Assembly: GCF_011947195.1 (NCBI RefSeq) | Contig: NZ_JAATVY010000007.1 | Location: 186,001-250,000 of the forward strand | DNA length: 64,000 bases | Source of the DNA: Planosporangium thailandense | GTDB taxonomy: Bacteria; Actinomycetota; Actinomycetes; Mycobacteriales; Micromonosporaceae | Direction: 5' to 3' | Shown here: positions 62,751 to 64,000 of the stretch, in pieces | Numbering within the stretch: the first letter of the stretch is position 1 | Layout of the letters: each line of letters opens with the position of its first letter | Translations under genes and position numbers: made by a program | Notes under the pieces: model-generated | Told to the model about the DNA's origin: nothing | Seen by the model: only the letters and a program-made list of their open reading frames with translations | Database searches by the model: none

Positions 62751-64000
62751 CGGGAGAAGCGACAACCCGGCGGGTGGCGCGCTACCTGGTCCGCGACCGA
62801 CGGCAGATCGCCCTGCTCGCGGCGAGCGCGATGGCGATGGCGCTGGTCAGCGCGGCCGGCCCGGTGCTCATCGCCCAGGGGCCCGAGTTCGGACTGCGCT
62901 CCGGCCCCGTCGGCGCGGCGGCCCTGGCCGCCGGCGTGGTCGCTATCGGTGTGGTGGTGTGGCTGCTGAATCGGGGCAGGGCGCTGCTTACCCGGTCCCT
63001 CGTCGCCCGCACCGTTTTCGCCGTCCGGCTTGACGCGATGCGCGCCGCGCTCTCCCAGGACCTGCGCTTCTACGACCGGCACAGTCGGGCGGCGGTCGCC
63101 AGCCGGATCACCAACGACCTGGAGTCCTTCGGCGAGGCCGCCTTCGGGCTGCTCGAGCTGCTCCAGCAGCTCCTGGTCGTGGTGCTGCTGGTACCGCTGA
63201 TGTTCATCCTGGACTGGCGGCTCAGCCTGGTGATGCTGGCCGGTGGCGCCGCCATCGTGCTGACCACCCGCCAGTTCGGCAGGGCGACCCGCCGTCGGGC
63301 GGAGCGCGCTGCCGCCGCCGTGGCGGACCTTTCCGTGGCGATCGACGAGAGCGTCGCCGGCCTGGCCACCGTGCGGGCCTTCGACTGCGCGGAACCGGTC
63401 GCGGTGGCCGCCACAGCGCACAACGCCCGGCTGTACGACACCACGCGCCGCGCCGAGTTGTTCGCCGCCCTGCTGCAGCCTGCGCTGGCGGTGCTCACCG
63501 GTGTCCTCACGGCGGTGCTGGTGCTCGGAGGTGGACTCATGGTGCGAGCCGCCGTGTTGTCGGTGACCGGCTGGTACCTGTTCGTCCTGGCCACCGACCG
63601 GGTGGCCTGGCTGCTTGCCTCGACCGGTGCGCTCGACGGCCAGGCACAGACGGCGCTTGCAGCCGCCGGCCGGGTCTTCGATCTGATCGACGAGTCGACG
63701 GCGGGGTCGTCGCCGGGCCCGCCGGCACACCCGGCGCCGGGCGGCACTGCCGGGCCGGTCCGGCTACGGGCCGAGGGGCTGCGGCTGACGTACGCATCGG
63801 GTAACGAGGCCCTGCGCGGCGTGTCGCTGGACATTCAGCCCGGGCAGCAGGTGGGGCTGGTCGGGCCGTCCGGCTCCGGCAAGTCGACTCTGCTCAAGGT
63901 CCTGGCTCGGATGTACCCGCCCAACGACGGCCAGGTATGGCTCGGCGACGAGACCCTGTCCACGGTGCCCGAGGAGCGGCTGCGCCGGGAGGTGGCCTAC
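62747..64000 (+). CDS. ABC exporter (fused membrane and ATPase domains), cut by the window edge
   Basis: The first 418 residues of this protein are visible. It has an N-terminal six-helix membrane domain (from residue about 20) and the start of the nucleotide-binding domain with Walker A GPSGSGKST. The signature and Walker B are beyond the edge. Coupled by an ATGA overlap to the dehydratase gene, it is likely a peptide exporter of a RiPP locus. No peptidase (C39) domain is seen at the N-terminus. Confidence 0.88.
   Translation, partial: MTGEATTRRVARYLVRDRRQIALLAASAMAMALVSAAGPVLIAQGPEFGLRSGPVGAAALAAGVVAIGVVVWLLNRGRALLTRSLVARTVFAVRLDAMRAALSQDLRFYDRHSRAAVASRITNDLESFGEAAFGLLELLQQLLVVVLLVPLMFILDWRLSLVMLAGGAAIVLTTRQFGRATRRRAERAAAAVADLSVAIDESVAGLATVRAFDCAEPVAVAATAHNARLYDTTRRAELFAALLQPALAVLTGVLTAVLVLGGGLMVRAAVLSVTGWYLFVLATDRVAWLLASTGALDGQAQTALAAAGRVFDLIDESTAGSSPGPPAHPAPGGTAGPVRLRAEGLRLTYASGNEALRGVSLDIQPGQQVGLVGPSGSGKSTLLKVLARMYPPNDGQVWLGDETLSTVPEERLRREVAY

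Noticed and set aside
1-64000. CRISPR arrays, rRNA or tRNA genes
   Set aside because: No regularly spaced repeats or tRNA cloverleaf were recognised by eye; a tRNAscan and CRISPR search would be needed to be certain.

Overview
The window is high-GC DNA with actinomycete gene architecture: Tat and lipoprotein secretion signals, ECF sigma and zinc anti-sigma pairs, an XRE/ImmA pair, LacI and GntR repressors, and GTG starts with GGAGG-type ribosome sites. The overall flavour suggests Micromonosporaceae (a Micromonospora-like organism); that assignment is inference from gene content, not a marker gene. No rRNA, tRNA or CRISPR array was seen.

Left part (1-22 kb). A partial ketosynthase, an acyl carrier protein and an acyl-CoA carboxyltransferase look like a fragment of a fatty acid or polyketide pathway continuing off the left edge. 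Next come a NitT/TauT-type ABC importer with a divergent CitA/CitB-type two-component system, and a five-gene operon (ECF sigma, anti-sigma, ABC ATPase, two membrane proteins). A 26-residue micro-ORF bridges two genes of that operon. Housekeeping and stress genes follow: aminoglycoside nucleotidyltransferase-like protein, STAS protein, DmpA-type peptidase, cation/proton antiporter, VOC protein, sortase with a membrane partner, and a diguanylate cyclase.

Middle (22-35 kb). A compact biosynthetic cluster is built around chorismate. PhzE-, PhzC- and PhzD-like enzymes and an EntA-like dehydrogenase should give 3-hydroxyanthranilate. Two flavin oxidases/monooxygenases, a DUF1857 protein, an SDR, an MFS exporter and LuxR and TetR regulators surround them. 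PhzF, PhzG and PhzA/B are absent, so it is not an ordinary phenazine cluster.

35-47.5 kb. A second GGDEF protein is followed by a conserved-looking module of XRE regulator, ImmA/IrrE peptidase, seven-helix membrane protein and methyltransferase. Then come an SRPBCC protein and a CrtI-like oxidoreductase. A membrane-anchored XRE regulator sits next to an operon of four exported proteins, at least three of them cell-wall related. The regulator gene and the operon share a TCAATCAACTCCG box in their upstream regions.

47.6-59.3 kb. This is a sugar-amine (Amadori compound) catabolic locus: an ABC sugar importer, FrlD-like kinase, two FrlB-like SIS proteins, HAD phosphatase, two tandem LacI paralogues and a GntR regulator. 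Palindromic operators of the form TGAGAACGTTCTCA lie before two of the operons.

Right end (59.7-64 kb). A transposase remnant and an AT-rich stretch precede a RiPP-type locus. It encodes an 832-residue stand-alone glutamylation-type lantibiotic dehydratase (no elimination domain seen), translationally coupled to an ABC transporter cut by the window edge.
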